Below are positions 37,401 through 51,267 of a stretch of 64,000 bases of DNA, in pieces. The stretch comes from Macrotrachela quadricornifera. Taxonomy: Eukaryota > Rotifera > Eurotatoria > Philodinida > Philodinidae. The notes under the pieces are model-generated. The model was given only the letters and a program-made list of their open reading frames with translations. It did not search any database and was not told where the DNA came from. The stretch spans positions 1 through 64,000 of the forward strand of contig JAJEKB010019237.1 of NCBI GenBank assembly GCA_022393335.1, in the 5' to 3' direction. The position numbers and the translations under genes are program-made. How positions within the stretch are numbered: position 1 is the stretch's first letter; every line of letters begins with the position of its first letter.

Positions 37401-38433
37401 TTCTTCAATTTTTCTATCAATGTAAATAGAAAAATTTCTAAGGATTTTTTTTTTGAATAAATTATACCATAGGATGCAGTGTAAAAAGTTCTATAATTTT
37501 CATTAGATTGCTTATTTTATAGTTGCACTTCTTCGTTTTTAAATAGATAAAATTTTAATCATGCAAAAACGATATTTTCTTTAGTATAAAATGATTTCAT
37601 TTTTTCTTATTGTACCTTTTCAGAATTATTCTTTTATAAATTGTCAAACTTTTCACACTGCATCTCGTGGTATAATTTATTCAAAAAAGACTTTCTCATA
37701 TATTATTATTTAGGAGGAAATTACTCATTGCTTGTCATGAAAGTTACCATATTTTCATACATATATAATTGTATACGAAATGCTGAAATGTATGATTATG
37801 ATTGTTTGTTTGTGAGGAAGTTTAGCTAAGATCAAATTTTTAGTATAGTATCTGCATATTTGAAATATTGAAGATAATTGATTTAGTTTTTGTGATCTTT
37901 ATAGAGGCAATTTAAATATCTAATAATAGACTTACTTCAATATTTCCCACATTAATTTTATTTTCATCATCATTTTTAATTGTTGTTGTTGTCGTTGTTA
38001 TTGGTCCTTTAGTTAACATAGGTATTGATGATTCTGAAACATCTGATAATGGTCGATCATCATTTATTGATGTTAATAATTTTCCATCGTATAAATGTTT
38101 TAAAACAAGATCAAGTTCTTTTCGTCGTTCATCATTACTTAGCATTGTAGCTGATGAATTTGAACGTGGTAATGTTAAATGAAGACGATCACGAAGTTCA
38201 TTAGTTAATGTTGCTGATGTTGTTGAATTATCCGTTTGTTCAAATTTAGATTTATTATTAAATAATGTTGGAATATTTGTATAACTTGAATAATGTCTAC
38301 TTGGTAATGTTTTTGATCCATCCATAGCAAATGATGAAACTGAATTTGATATAAAAGATGATGATGTTGGTGCATCGACTATATCATCAATCAAATCTTG
38401 ACGTGATGATCGACCTTCAATTTTAGTTGGCAT
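34469..38433 (-). CDS. coiled-coil protein with C-terminal CAP-Gly domain, 15 exons
   Basis: Exons: 38433-37936, 37264-37106, 37048-36868, 36814-36693, 36634-36542, 36452-36382, 36326-36082, 36005-35706, 35580-35548, 35344-35330 (15 nt), 35274-35020, 34968-34923, 34866-34703, 34634-34589 and 34532-34469. Every junction keeps phase, giving 763 residues. A Ser/Thr-rich N terminus with TLPSRHYSSY and ERRKELDLVLKHLYDGKLL is followed by a heptad-rich coiled coil over about residues 170-420 with a short polyQ run. A disordered Arg/Ser/Pro/Gln region follows. The last about 75 residues form a CAP-Gly domain: GKISKGIVKYIGSLPG, YLGLELEDESKHDGVYQGQR and NKGVFVGFSKVIMAW. CAP-Gly domains bind tubulin or EB-type C termini; here GKNDG appears as SKHDG. 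Orthology not recognised. The first intron is 671 bp. Confidence 0.85.
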
Positions 38434-40034
38434 TCGAAACTATCTAGAATATAAACAATAGAGAGAGAGAGAAAGAGAGATAAAATAGAAAATGTAAATA
38501 AAAATAAGTACTCTTTTAAATATACCCGGAGAAACTGTTCATTGTTTCTAATAAAATCAGGTTCAACTTATAAATTTTTTTCTTTTTTTTTTTTTCTCTT
38601 CGTCTATTCATTAAATACGAGAGTAATAGAGAAAGGACGCAATTACGGGCAAATGCTATTCAAATATTTTTTTCGTTGTAAGTCAAAAAGAAGACAGAAG
38701 AGAATCAAAAGAATAGGAATCGAAGAAGCTTTAGAATAATAAAGAGCAAAAACACTTGTCCCATCTACCTTTGTCAATCGTTTATGTCTCTAAAATTTCA
38801 CTACAAACAAAAATCTTTATATAAAAACTCGTTCAAAAAATTTTTTTTTCTTTTTCTTCATTGTTTGTCATTCGTAACTAGATGATTTATATGACCCTCC
38901 TCAGTTCTTTTCAATATGATGAATAACAGAACTTCACTCACTTGGACAAAGCGGTTAGTAGCACTTCTTTTTCTTTTCCTTTCTCTTTTCACATACTTCT
39001 ATTTTCATTTAAACATGTACCACGCAACCGATATACGCCATTCTTTAGATATTCTCCTCGGTTTCTGCTCTGGTTAGCAACAACATGACTAAAATGAATA
39101 GATGACGCTAGTTATCAGTCGTTATATTGTACTCATCGTATAAATATAAAATTGATCAAGCTAGAATATAACTAATTGAAGGAAATAATGTAAAAGAAAA
39201 ATATTTTTCTTTCTTTTTTTCATAAAACCCTAATAAATATTCTATTAGGATTATTTTTTCTTTTTAATATCAAGTATATGTCACTTTTTCTTTTTTTTTC
39301 GATTAATTTCATACTAAAAAAACCAACATTTTTATTACATAGAAATAATCTGCTTTAAGTCTCTTTCTTTTTACTGATTATATCTTGATAAATAGAGTAG
39401 AAAAACTTATACGTATATCACAATAAGAACGAAACGATAAGAAGTACAAATATATATATATAAACAAGCGCATAGAGTATAACTAACACATTGAGATAAA
39501 AATATAATTTTTTAAAATGTAACAGACTACATAAATTATTCTTGACAATTGACGACAAAACAAATTTTATCGGAGATGATAATTCTCTTGTATAAATGAG
39601 TAAACTTTAACTATATATTTATATCTTATAATGACGCATATTAAATAAAGAATAGACTTTGTACTATATAAGCTTATATAACATAATTACCTATTGACTC
39701 CTTATTATTTATTTGTTTCGCTGAAAAAGTACACGCATTTCTTATCATATGAAAGTATTTTATAGGGTTTGATAATGATTTTATTTTGTAAACATATTGT
39801 TTTGCTTTTAAAAACATAATCAATTTTGTTTTACGTCAAATATAATAAATAGATATTTTCTTGGTTTGTTTTGAAAGCGAAAGAAATAGAATCACGATTA
39901 TTAAAGTCACAAAAGACAAAAAGAAAAATGAACAATATAACAAATCAAATATAGAAGAGATTTATTTAGCTATGGAAGACAATCAGTCAAAGAATAGATA
40001 TATATATATATTGTAGAAATTAATATGTAAAATT
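38434..40034. other. intergenic, AT-rich
   Basis: Upstream of the CAP-Gly gene and downstream of myotrophin. A GA simple repeat lies near 38460-38480. The frame at 38542-38739 is low complexity. No gene supported. Confidence 0.5.
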
Positions 40035-43000
40035 TTATTTGTTTAATTTCTTTTGTTTAATAATTAATGCGCGAATTTCTTCATTTGTAGAACATTGATC
40101 ATATGGAGTACCATCTGGACTTGTACCATTGACGTCAGCATGCTAAAATAGAACAAAAGCAATAGAAAAATTTTATATTAAATATAAAATAAATCATTTC
40201 ATTTTTACAGTTAAATATTCTTGAATTTCTAGATATTGATAAGTATGTAATCTCAATTGATTGATAAAGAAGCAGATCTCATTCGAATATTTTATGATTT
40301 TATATATCATTTTAGATATATTGATTCATTCTTTTTAAAGATTATTATCATAAATATTTATAATTACTTTAATAGAAAAATTCTATTATTAAAACAATAT
40401 TTTTTTGTTACTATCTTTTTTAAATAGAGAATATTCAATTATAGTTTCTATGAATCATTTAATATACAGATATAGTATTACAATTTTATATACTTTTAAA
40501 TTAGATATCTTATATTTCATTTTATACCAATCTAAAACAAATAAATATATAAACTTCTATTTACAGTTAATATATATATAGTTCATATATCTACTTGTCT
40601 GATCATACAAAGATGCAATGATCATATCTTTTGGCATTAATCAAATATAAAAGAACAGAAAAAAATGTACTATCATCCTTATGCCTTATTCATCAATAAG
40701 AATATATTATTAGACGATGCATAGGAAATTTATTCTATTTATCAAACATGTCTATGTCTAGAAAATAGATTATTCCTATTTTTAAGAAAAAAGAAGAAAA
40801 TATTTAATTTATCAATTGAATATAATTTTGTGTTTATAAAATTTTTGAATATTCACATGGTTTTTATCGTTTTTTTTTTAAATAGAATGCAGAGCAAATG
40901 AAATAAGTATGTAATGAATAACAGCAACGAAAAGAAAGAGAGATGATTTTAGCACAGAAAAAAAATTGATGGACTAAATAACGCACTGAAATGATGACAA
41001 ACTAGGTTTTTTTTTTTAGTTTTTTTCTTTTTTTAAATTACACAATCAAACTAATCCAAAACACACACACAATGTGCTTTCGTATATGTACATATGAATA
41101 ATAATAATGATACCGAGATGGGAAAAGGAACAAAAAAAAAAAAGAAAACGATGACTAGACACGCCGAGAGCATCGAAACCAAGTAACACGCATAGTTTGT
41201 ACTAGTATTAAAAAAGAAAAAAAGAAAAAAAGTTTATTTAACAAGTTTATATCCAAGTTCTTGTGCAGCTAAAGCAACACAAACTCCATCTCGACATGAT
41301 TCACATCCATGATGTTGTCCTTTTGGATTTCCAAAACGACGATAATGATTTGATTGAATTGGTACATTTAAATTTGGATACATATGTTTATTAACAATAA
41401 CAAAAACATTTCTCATAACACGACATACTTCTTCTGGATACCATAATGGTGTACATACATCTCCACAACGATCACAATTTTGTGTAAATAATTTAAAATA
41501 AAGTATATGAGATGTACAATCATAGAAAAATGATATTTGTCCACGCATTGATGTCCAACAATGTGCACATGAATCACATTCAAAACGTACTTTAGCTATT
41601 TCAACATCACATAATGTATCCGAAGGTAATTTACAAGTACCATCTGTATTTAATGGCATTAATATCCATTGATCAGATGTAAAATAACGTCCAAATGTTA
41701 ATTGAAATTCAGCATGAAATACAAGACACATATCCGAACAAAATTCTTTTTTACTTTCATCTGGTAATGTTGATGCTAATTCATAATCATCTTCACTAAA
41801 TGATGATGTAGGTGATGATCGAGCTGATGTTGATACAGATTCTGCAAAACCAGATTCATTGTCTGCTATACTTGTACGATGTTTAAGTGTTAAATCATCT
41901 TTCGTTGGTAAATCTTCAACTTGTATACCATCATTAGCAGCAAGTTTTGTTGCTATATGATCAATTGAACAATTTTGGCTTGATAATATATCAACTTCAC
42001 GAACCATTTTTTGTTAAATTATGTTTAACGTGAATTGTACTCTGTGTCCTTTTTATTTCTTGTGTATGCGTCGGTTAGCGTTTGCTTAAGCGAATGTTTC
42101 TTCATCGCTCTTTTTATATAGTAGCAGGGGTAAACCCTCGTTCGCTTTCCTTCTATATTTTTTTTCTTTCGTTCTCTTCTTCTGATCTATGTAATGAATC
42201 ACGCGTACTCACAACCATCGCTCGTGTCTGCTTTAACGTGATCGCTATTTTAAGGCCATCAAGAACATTTTTTTTTCTGCGTTTGCTTACAGAGAAGAGA
42301 AGAACAAGTAAAAGAAAAAAAGCCTATATATTCGTTCGATGCGGACACATCATCTATGATCATAGTGGACAAGCCAATGCATTACATTGCACTCAATGAC
42401 CTCCACATCTTTCGTTATACTCTGTAATCCATAGAGTTTATATTGAACAATCAACACACAAAATTTATAAACATATCTTTAAAGTACAAATTTTTTTACT
42501 AGTTATTCATTTTCTGCTGTAAAATAATTTCGAAGAATAGTAAAAAAAGAAGAAGAAAGACACACCCAAAAATGTATTCTATTAATAGACAATACATTTT
42601 CTTTCGTTCTCTCTTTTCTTTCTTTTAACTATGATAGATTTTATTATTTACTACTACGTCGTTTTTATTATCACCAATAGAATCTAACCACCAAAACACG
42701 TAACATATAAATTATATAAAAGAAAAAAAGAGAGAGAAAAGGAATGTAAAATAAAATATAATTAGAAAATAAATGTATGATTTATATTACTTAATAACTA
42801 TCATTACACTATCACAACGTGATTACTGATATATATGCTAATAATATCAATGAGCAATCAAAATATTTTCCCTCATATCATTAATAGAGAATATTTCAAG
42901 GGCAAAGAATAAATAAAAATAAATAAAAGAAAGAAAAGTACATACTTGTTCAAGAAGATATTTAACACAATCAGTATGATCTTCATAAATAGCAGCAAGA

Positions 43001-43385
43001 AGTGGTGTTAAGCCAAATTTATCTTTACTCTAAATAATGAAAAAAATATATATTTTTAGAATAAATAAAATTCAAAGAAATATTTTTCTAATAAATTATT
43101 TACATTAACATTGGCACCATTATTAACAAGTTCTTTTAATATATCAAAATTTCCTGCATCTGCTGCATAATGTAATAATGATCGACCATTCATTTGTTCA
43201 TTGACTTTTTCCGGATGCTAGACAATAAAACAAAATAAAAGAAAAAGGAACAATTGATTAATTTAAAATAATTTTTTTAAATCTTTGATTATTACTTCTT
43301 TCAAAAGTGTTTTTAATGGTTGAAGTTCACCTGTTTTAACACACCAAATTATGCTTTCATTTGTACTTGCTGTTGAATCACTCAT
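40035..43385 (-). CDS. MTPN: myotrophin (ankyrin-repeat protein V-1)
   Basis: Four exons, 43385-43296, 43217-43104, 43029-42946 and 40142-40035, all phase 0, give 131 residues (human 118). The order is MSDSTASTNESIIWCVKTGE, then ankyrin repeats NGRSLLHYAADAGNFDILKE and FGLTPLLAAIYEDHTDCVKY. It ends SPDGTPYDQCSTNEEIRALI with a Lys-rich tail. This follows vertebrate myotrophin repeat for repeat (LHYAADCGQLEIL, TPLLSAVYEGHVSCVKLLL, GPDGLTA). The vertebrate protein blocks actin capping protein. The last intron is 2.8 kb, against roughly 70-90 nt for the others, and contains a complete gene on the same strand (41234-42007). Confidence 0.92.
41234..42007 (-). CDS. 3CxxC-type zinc-finger protein (RTP/ZAR1-like), nested in an intron
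   Basis: A single uninterrupted exon encodes 257 residues. The first 85 are acidic and Ser-rich. The zinc-binding part follows: AKVRFECDSCAHCWTSMRGQ, ISFFYD, LYFKLFTQNCDRCGDVCTPL, WYPEEVCRVM and HHGCESCRDGVC. These three CxxC pairs with the intervening aromatic pattern match the 3CxxC fold shared by receptor-transporting proteins and zygote arrest 1. Those relatives act in receptor trafficking or in binding maternal RNA; which applies here cannot be told. The gene lies wholly inside the last intron of myotrophin, same strand, and is intronless, so it could be a retrocopy or have its own promoter upstream of 42007. Confidence 0.85.
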   Translation of the reverse strand: MVREVDILSSQNCSIDHIATKLAANDGIQVEDLPTKDDLTLKHRTSIADNESGFAESVSTSARSSPTSSFSEDDYELASTLPDESKKEFCSDMCLVFHAEFQLTFGRYFTSDQWILMPLNTDGTCKLPSDTLCDVEIAKVRFECDSCAHCWTSMRGQISFFYDCTSHILYFKLFTQNCDRCGDVCTPLWYPEEVCRVMRNVFVIVNKHMYPNLNVPIQSNHYRRFGNPKGQHHGCESCRDGVCVALAAQELGYKLVK

Positions 43386-46300
43386 TTGAATAATTTATAA
43401 ATAGAATAATATATAATATCTAAAAATAAATTCCATCTATATTAAAAAAATTTATTGGTTAAAGATAAAATATTTTCAGATCTATTTTCTTGGACAATAT
43501 ATATAGATTATCTTTTGTATATATTAAAATTTTTTTATCAAATCTCAGAATGTAAATGTCTGGAAATCATAAGTTTTTATTTATTTGATAATAAGATCAA
43601 AGCAATTAATTATATAGAATAATGGTAATGTTATACACATTAATTTTCATATTAAGAAATATTCTTTAATTTATATATAGAAATTTCTAAATCAAAAATT
43701 CTTCGTAGTTTTTATAAGATAATTAATAATCTGTATAAAGAATTTCTAATTTTTCACTATCTGACATGTGAAAGTTTATTTAAATATGTAATTCAATTAG
43801 ATATAAAGAAATTAAGACGATGAATAGAAAAATATTTCATTGATAAAAAACTATTGAACTTAAATATTTCTTTTTTGTATGTGTATTGAAGATTAAAATC
43901 AGTCACGCATTCTATTACATGTGAATACCTAAAGGAATTTTTGTGATATATGATCTCTTTAAAGTAGGATTGATATATCTTAATTTCATCTATTGATTAG
44001 ACAATATTTATTGAAGAAATACGTAACAAAATTGTTTCAAGGTCAAACTCAAGATGGACTTTAATAAAGAATAAAAACTAATTTTATATCCTGAAACAAG
44101 AATATTTTAAGTGAACTTAGGATTTATTGATTGGACATTTTAAACTCTCATTCAAAAATTGATCTCTGCTCAGGAACATTCAAATGTGCTGAAATTTGTA
44201 GGATATGTTAGAACTAGAATGAAGAAAATATGCTCTCTCTAGATTCATGCAATGTTTTAACTTTTTCTTTTGAGATCACGAATTCAATGACTCAAAAATC
44301 TCTCGAGAAATGACCATCAAATTACATAATCATATATATACTAAAAAAAACGCCTTGTCATGCCCTATCTCTCATGATAGTCTTTTCAAACAGAAAAAAA
44401 ATTAATACACTAAATGGAACTGAAACAAGAGCTTTTGAATAGGTGACCGAGAAAATGAAAACTAAAAAACAGTTTTTGACTTTCAAATAGGAAATTGATC
44501 ATTTTGTTAAAAACAAACTTTTTTCTAGAGAAGCCCTTAAAAAGACTAAATGATAAATGATACGATTAGTTTTTCAAATTATTTCAATGATGAATAAATT
44601 AATCATTATTCTTTTAATTTTATGTTAATATTATTCATAAAATAATTAATGTTATTTTTAAACATTTTTCTGAAGTACTTGAAACAGATTTTTTTATATG
44701 TAAAAAAAATTAATTCAATGTAATTCTATAACTCACTTATTTTTGAATCAATTCAATTGCCGTTTTTAAGAATTACAGTCTATCATTGTTAAATCACTAT
44801 AATTAAATATTTTTGAAAATATTCTTCTTATACAGAGGAAAAATTGCATATGAAAATTGATAATAATAATCTCGTTTGAAAATATCAGAGAGAAATCTGT
44901 TTACAAAATCGAAAGCTTTGATATTTATGTTTTTATCAAATTGATTTTCGTCTAATCTTTACAGTTACACTTTTAGATAGTTAGTTAAAGTAGACTTATA
45001 ACTGATCTGATAGGAACAGTCAAATCGGCAACTCTTGATTTATTTATTTTCAGTCTAAAAATGTCGATTTTATTCTAATAAAACGTGTTGACAGAAAGTT
45101 TTAGTGTTTTTATTAAATACAAAGCCATATTGTTTTTCAATATGTCATTTATTTATCATTATTACTTTTATTTCTCAGATAAAATTGTTTTATTTTACTG
45201 CTCATAAAATACAATCAGAACTATTATATCAACTAGATTTCTTCATTTAATGCACGGATATTTCGTCAGAAGTCAGACTTAATCGACAAAGAAGTATTAT
45301 ATTCTTACGTGGAATATGAATGACAAAAATTAATGAATCTACGTTTTAAAGACAGCTTTTTGACATATATCTTTCTTTTCACACGTGAGAAAAATATCAT
45401 TTGTATTAGTGAGTAACAAACCCTCTTTTCAAAGAATCGTACACATTTGAGAGAAAAAAAACGAACGAATGTTTTTTGATACTACTTATTTCAATTGATA
45501 CAAATAGCTTCATAAGCAGTTCTATTTTTTTTTTCTTGATTTAAACAATTCGTTTAACAAACCGACTTAGAAACGCTGAATTAATTACGACTCGCAATTA
45601 AATAGGTCGCTAGAACTAAAACTTTTCTTTCAAAAATCCTTCTGATTATTTGACATTTAAATAGTATCGATAAACTTCAGCATGAATAACAGAATCGGAA
45701 ATGTCATATTTATCGTTAACGCCTTAATGAGGTACATAGTTTTCTTTCAATTAAGATAATGAACTAATTTTGAACAGTTTAATCTTCTGTCATTCTTGTA
45801 TAAAAATATATTCTTAACTAATCTAGTAAACTAAATAGAAACAAGAACTAATCATCAACATAATTAACATGTCCTATTGAAATTCTAAAAAAAATTTAAT
45901 TCATCTTCATAACATTCAATAAATGAAGATTAGTTACTTCTATATCTTGCATTATAAACTGATAAAATTCTCATTATTGTCCTACTCTTAAAAATATTTC
46001 AAAAAACAAACCTAAAATTCTAAAGAAAACTGCTAGTATTTATTGCTTTGATTTCTAATAATGATAATAAAACAGTTAATATCTATAAAAAATTTTCTAG
46101 TATCATTTTATATAATAATTCATCTAAAATCTAAATTTATTACAGAAAAAAAATGAAGACAGTCATAAAAAAAATAAAGATATCGATACAATTCTATTTG
46201 TCGTTAAACAAAGTTTTCACCAATGAATTATTTTACATTATTTACTGCGCCATCTATAAAATATTTTAATCTTAAGAAAAAAAAACTCGATAAGAAAAAT

Positions 46301-46858
46301 AAATAAAAACTTTGTTAAAAAAAAATCATATTTTTCAACAATCGATGAGTAATAGTTCTTAATCATTAACATTTTATTTATTATGATTGGTTCTTAGAGA
46401 AAATCTAAATAAATAATCATCGTGACAATTATCACAATATACTCTGCTGATATTTTTTTTCTTAAATCATATTGTATATGACAAGTAAATACTCACCCGC
46501 TTATTTTTTTTCAGATTAATATTTTATTTTGTTCATTCAATCTCGCGAACAAGGTAAAACTTGCATTTTTTTTTGTAATATAATTATTGCGATTTGTACT
46601 GTTTTTTTTGTGTGTTAAAATTATATATATATTCTGAATATAATATTATATCTATTCTACTCATATCCTTAGGAAATATATCGAATTAAAAATGGAATAT
46701 TTGTAAGTATGAATGTGAAACCATAAGAATGTTTTGTACAATTCCGTAAAACATCGTTAGCCTATAGAACATGTCCAAAACTAGTTTTATTTTGTATTTT
46801 TATCTTGCTTTTAATATTTTAACAACTCATTAAAATTTATTTATAAAGACAAAAGACA
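43386..46858. other. gene desert, AT-rich, 3.5 kb
   Basis: No open frame with composition like its neighbours, no splice-bounded exon chain, no inverted or tandem repeat that I could find. Confidence 0.5.
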
Positions 46859-49619
46859 ATGTATCTATACTTATTTAGTGTTACCAGACGGAATTATTAT
46901 TGGCATTGTTCGCTTTATTTCTTTATTATTGTTGCTTATTTATTGCTTGATTGTACTAATGCTACTAATAATACTACTAATATCAATGGAGGAATAATTG
47001 CCGAAGTAAAAAATTATCTTACTCATGTTTTTGAAAATTCTAATGAACCATTGAATGATAATTTAACAACAACAACGAATGAAACTTTAACTCAAAATTC
47101 TACATCAATATTTCATAGACCAATGCATATGTCTGATGTTCGAAAGATTTTTTCGATTGTTTTAACACTATTGGCACAAGGTTTTATGATTGTAAGTTAT
47201 AAAATCACATTTATTTTTTATATTAAACTAAATCTTTATCTCCGATGAGAGACTAAAAAGCTAAATGTTTAATTACTATTTTTATCATAAAAGGTCAAAA
47301 CAAAATATCTTCATACGATATTTTTTCAAAAAATTACATATTCAAAATCAGTAATCTAAGGATACATAATTTAATAAAATTTAGTAAGAAGAAACGTTTG
47401 AGAATCTCAAAGTTATCTTGCGCGTGTCAAATAATAGAAGAAGACTTCGAAGCAATTTTTCAACAGAAAAAAAGGTATTCCATTTTACGCTTATTCTAGA
47501 ATTCACTAACGTATAAGTACTTGAGATATGTTAGCAGTTTTCTTTATTAATTTTCAGTTTATTTTGAACAAAAAGATATATATATATCCTCCTTTTTTTA
47601 GCTTTTAATTCTGCATTTGATTGACATGACAACGTACTTAGAAATATCTGGATTTTTAATGAATCTTAAATATTTCATTAAATAGACATGTCATAAATAA
47701 GAAGTAGATTATAGATTAATTTATTGAATTAAAAATATAATATAATTTCGTTTTAAAAATAAAATAAGAAGAAAAATGATCGATTATTTTTATTTTATTT
47801 TATCATGTAAAATTATTCAAGAAGGAAATATTCATTGTATAAATATACAAGAGATAACTTTATTTATAGTAGAAATAACTTGAAATAGACTTTTCTGATA
47901 CAAACGGAAGAAAAAAAATGCAATGTCTTTTATCTACATAGCTTTGTTTTTTTCATCATCCAATTACAACGTTTTGTAATATGAGGACATATGTCTTTGA
48001 AAAATTATTATAGGTGATGACAGACAAGTTCATTATTATTAATTATGCTTTGCTGTTATATAATATATATATATATATTACTCATGATTTTTACATAGTC
48101 TTTCTTTTGAAATATGAGTTATGTAAATACTTTCTATTAAATGAATCTGTTTTTCGTATAACAAATATCATCTATCAGCTTTAACTTTAAGAAATAGAAT
48201 ATATGACATTCTCATCTTCTGAAATGTCTTTTAAAAAATAGAATTTATCAACGATTATAACATCTGATGAATAAAAAAAAAAGAAAAAAGATAAATCTTT
48301 TGAATAGGTCACATATGAACTATATACAGTTATATAGATAATCGAACATTTATGTAAGAATTGTTATTCTTTTTACTTATTAATAAATATTATTCATTTA
48401 TGTAAATAAAAATCTGTCATTTCATTTTCTTTCATTATATATTTAATTATTATTTATATTTTAGTTTGGTGGTGTTATTCCTTATATACCACAATATTTA
48501 ATTATAAAACGAACACAAAATGCAGAAGGTTTTTCAAATTATGTTTGTCTTACATTACTTGCTGCTAATATAATTCGTATCGAATTTTGGTTTGGTAAAC
48601 GTTTTGAAACTCCACTTCTTTTACAGTCAATAGTAATGATTATTTGTATGCTTGTTATGCTTGAACTTTGGACACGTGTTCATTCACGAACAATATGTCG
48701 TAGTTTATCATCAGATCAAAATAGTATGTCAACATCAAAAGAACAATTAACAGAACCAGTATCCCATAAAAGATTTACTGATTTTGAAGTTGTTTATTTT
48801 TGGAAATGGACAACGTAAAGATAAAAAAAACCTGTTTTTAAATATTTATTTGATTGTTTTTTCTTTTAGATTTGCAAGTTATATTCAATTTTTAACTGTA
48901 TTCACTTTTATTTTAAGTAAGAAGATTATATATAGATAGCATTTAATGAAGACTTCTAAAAAAATCTTTCTCAAATTCAAATGTAAAAAAAGTCTATCTT
49001 GATTTGAATTCATGATGTCGATGTATGTTCATTTCATTGAGTTCTCAGCTTATGGATAAAGACTATCTGTGAAAACTTGATGACTGAATTTTGAGTTAAA
49101 AATTTATCTATATATATAAATAGACTTTTTCATTATTCACTAAGACGTACCTAATAGAAATAGTCTTGATCGAAAAATGATTTTAAATCAGAAAAGATTC
49201 CTTTGTTAGTTACACTTATTTGATTTTGTTGTTGATATAATAATTATTTTAGGTGCCATGACATGGGCATTACTTCATAATGTAGTTTATATTGAAACCA
49301 TTGGATTTTTAGCTGTATTTGTTGAAGCACTTCTTGGTATGCCTCAATTTGTACGTAATTTTCGTTTAAAATCAACCGAAGGAATGAGTGTAAAAATGGT
49401 AAAACTAAATCATTTTTTTTTTATTAAATAAAATTTCGATTTAAAATTTTTTTCAAGGTTCTTTTATGGGCATCCGGTGATATATTTAAAACAGTTTATT
49501 TTATTCTTCGAAATGCTCCAAAACAGTTTTGGTTATGTGGTATATTACAAATTAGTATTGATATTGCTATTCTTTGCCAAGTTATTATCTATTCAAATAA
49601 ATATCGTATTCATAAATAA
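46859..49619 (+). CDS. SLC66A2: PQ-loop transporter SLC66A2 (PQLC1)
   Basis: Exons 46859-47191, 48465-48814, 48870-48916, 49253-49398 and 49458-49619 give 345 residues (human 271). Both PQ-loop repeats are intact: GGVIPYIPQYLIIKRTQNAE then GFSNYVCLTLLAANIIRIEF, and LGMPQFVRNFRLKSTEGMSV then LLWASGDIFKTVYFILRNAP. FGKRFETPLLLQSIVMIICM and the FTDFEVVYFWKW linker are also diagnostic of this member. The extra 75-residue N terminus begins with a hydrophobic segment (CSLYFFIIVAYLLLDC). Asn/Thr-rich sequons follow (NATNNTTN), suggesting a cleaved signal peptide and a glycosylated luminal extension. Vertebrate relatives are endosomal/TGN proteins linked to flippase-neutralising activity. Introns 1 and 3 are long (1273 and 336 bp). 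Confidence 0.92.
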
Positions 49620-51267
49620 TAATGTAGTTTGTCTCGAGTGCATGAATCTCTCTTTCCCTTTTTGTTTTGTGCATGTAGTATTTATATCGATAAACAAAAA
49701 AATAACAATGAATATGAGTGAAGTGTATTTTCTCTCTTTTTTTTTATTATATTTTATTAAACTTGCTGAATTAATGTCTAATTCTTACTAATTATTCGTG
49801 TTCTTTTTATTTTATGTGTTTATTCGTCCATATAATTTTTGTAAAAGAGCTAATATTTGTCCGTCTATTTTCTTTTATATTAACAAAATATTATATTTAT
49901 ATTTTAAGATTAACAAAAGAAAAATACTCATATTCATATCAATTGTTTTGTATTGATGTTGTAAAAAAAAGAAAATGTCGATCAATTTTTTGTTTTTTTT
50001 TTTAATATCATAATCAGTCCATTAATATATTGTGAATATTCGTGATCGTTCTGTATGGTAACTACCAAATTAAGTTATTTTTCTTTTCCTGTTATTTTTC
50101 AATAGAAAAAAATAATAGAAATTGCATGAAACCTAAAATAGAGATATAGAAAAATATTTTCCCAAGAGTTCTATAAGGTAAATTTTGTTCCATGTCTTGG
50201 AATATGTTTATTTTGATTTTAGACAATTTTAAATTGTCTTGAAAAATTAGTGCATTTCTACTTCAAACAGGATGTACTGATTCAAGGAGCTAATCATTAA
50301 AGTACATAAATTTCAATTTTTATTGCATATCCTTGCAACACTTATAACAAGTAGCTGCAACTTGAAAAAAGAAATTCTTGATCAAAATCATTGATATAAA
50401 GTATTGTAGACATTAAATTACAATTTAGATATGATTTTGACCTTTGACAATAAGATATTAAAATAACATTTTTCTTTTACATTATCGCACGACCATGTCT
50501 TATGTATCTTTCTTATGTATATATATATATATATACATCATTGATTTAAAGATAACAATATGCAATTTGATGAAGTATATTAGTTGATCCATAACAAAAG
50601 AATCTTGATAGTCTTCACAATATCCTATCATTAGCATTTGTTTCTTTGACTACATAGAAAAAGAAAAGAGCGAAATGACAGAATGATTGACACGCATGCT
50701 CAGTCACTCATTCGACTTCATTTTTTATCTGCTTGTCTGAAATCGCGTTCGTTACCAGTCGCGTGCTCAATGACATATGAGCGGCATGTGGTCGCACAAA
50801 TTTGATTACCACCAACACCATAACCACGCCCTATACGCATATTTGCATGTCAACACTTGCGTAATAATTTTTTTTTATATAAAGAAAGAAAAGAGAGTTT
50901 ATTGTATGTTAGGCGGAAACTGGACTCTCGTTCTGTCTTTATTCATTGCTTTTTTTTGCGATTTCGCTTTACATATAGATCCGAATAGAATGAATGAGCA
51001 AAAGTGTGCAAAGTAATGACACGCTTTTGTACATTTCAAATGTTGGTATATGTATACGCTTCAAATATCGAGTAAAGAAAAGAAAGAAAAGAAGAAGAAG
51101 AGGAAAGAGTGAGAAAGAGCAAAAGGGAGCAAGAGAGAAAGACAGTCCAATCTCCATCACACGATTGATTGCCATGCGAAAATGAGAAGAACAATAACAA
51201 AAAAAACGAGTTTAAACTAAAAAATGAACAACGATTATTAATAGCCTATCTTCAAATATCTACACAT
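49620..51267. other. intergenic, probable promoter region of the TANC gene
   Basis: AT-rich up to about 50650, with a TA microsatellite near 50519-50535. From about 50690 to 51180 GC rises and AGAAAG/GAGAAAG words cluster, which may mark the promoter and leader of the next gene. The frames here are low complexity. Confidence 0.4.

Noticed and set aside
49477..49791. Hydrophobic frame overlapping the last SLC66A2 exon
   Set aside because: Out of frame with the conserved PQ-loop exon, running into the 3' flank; hydrophobicity reflects T-rich DNA.
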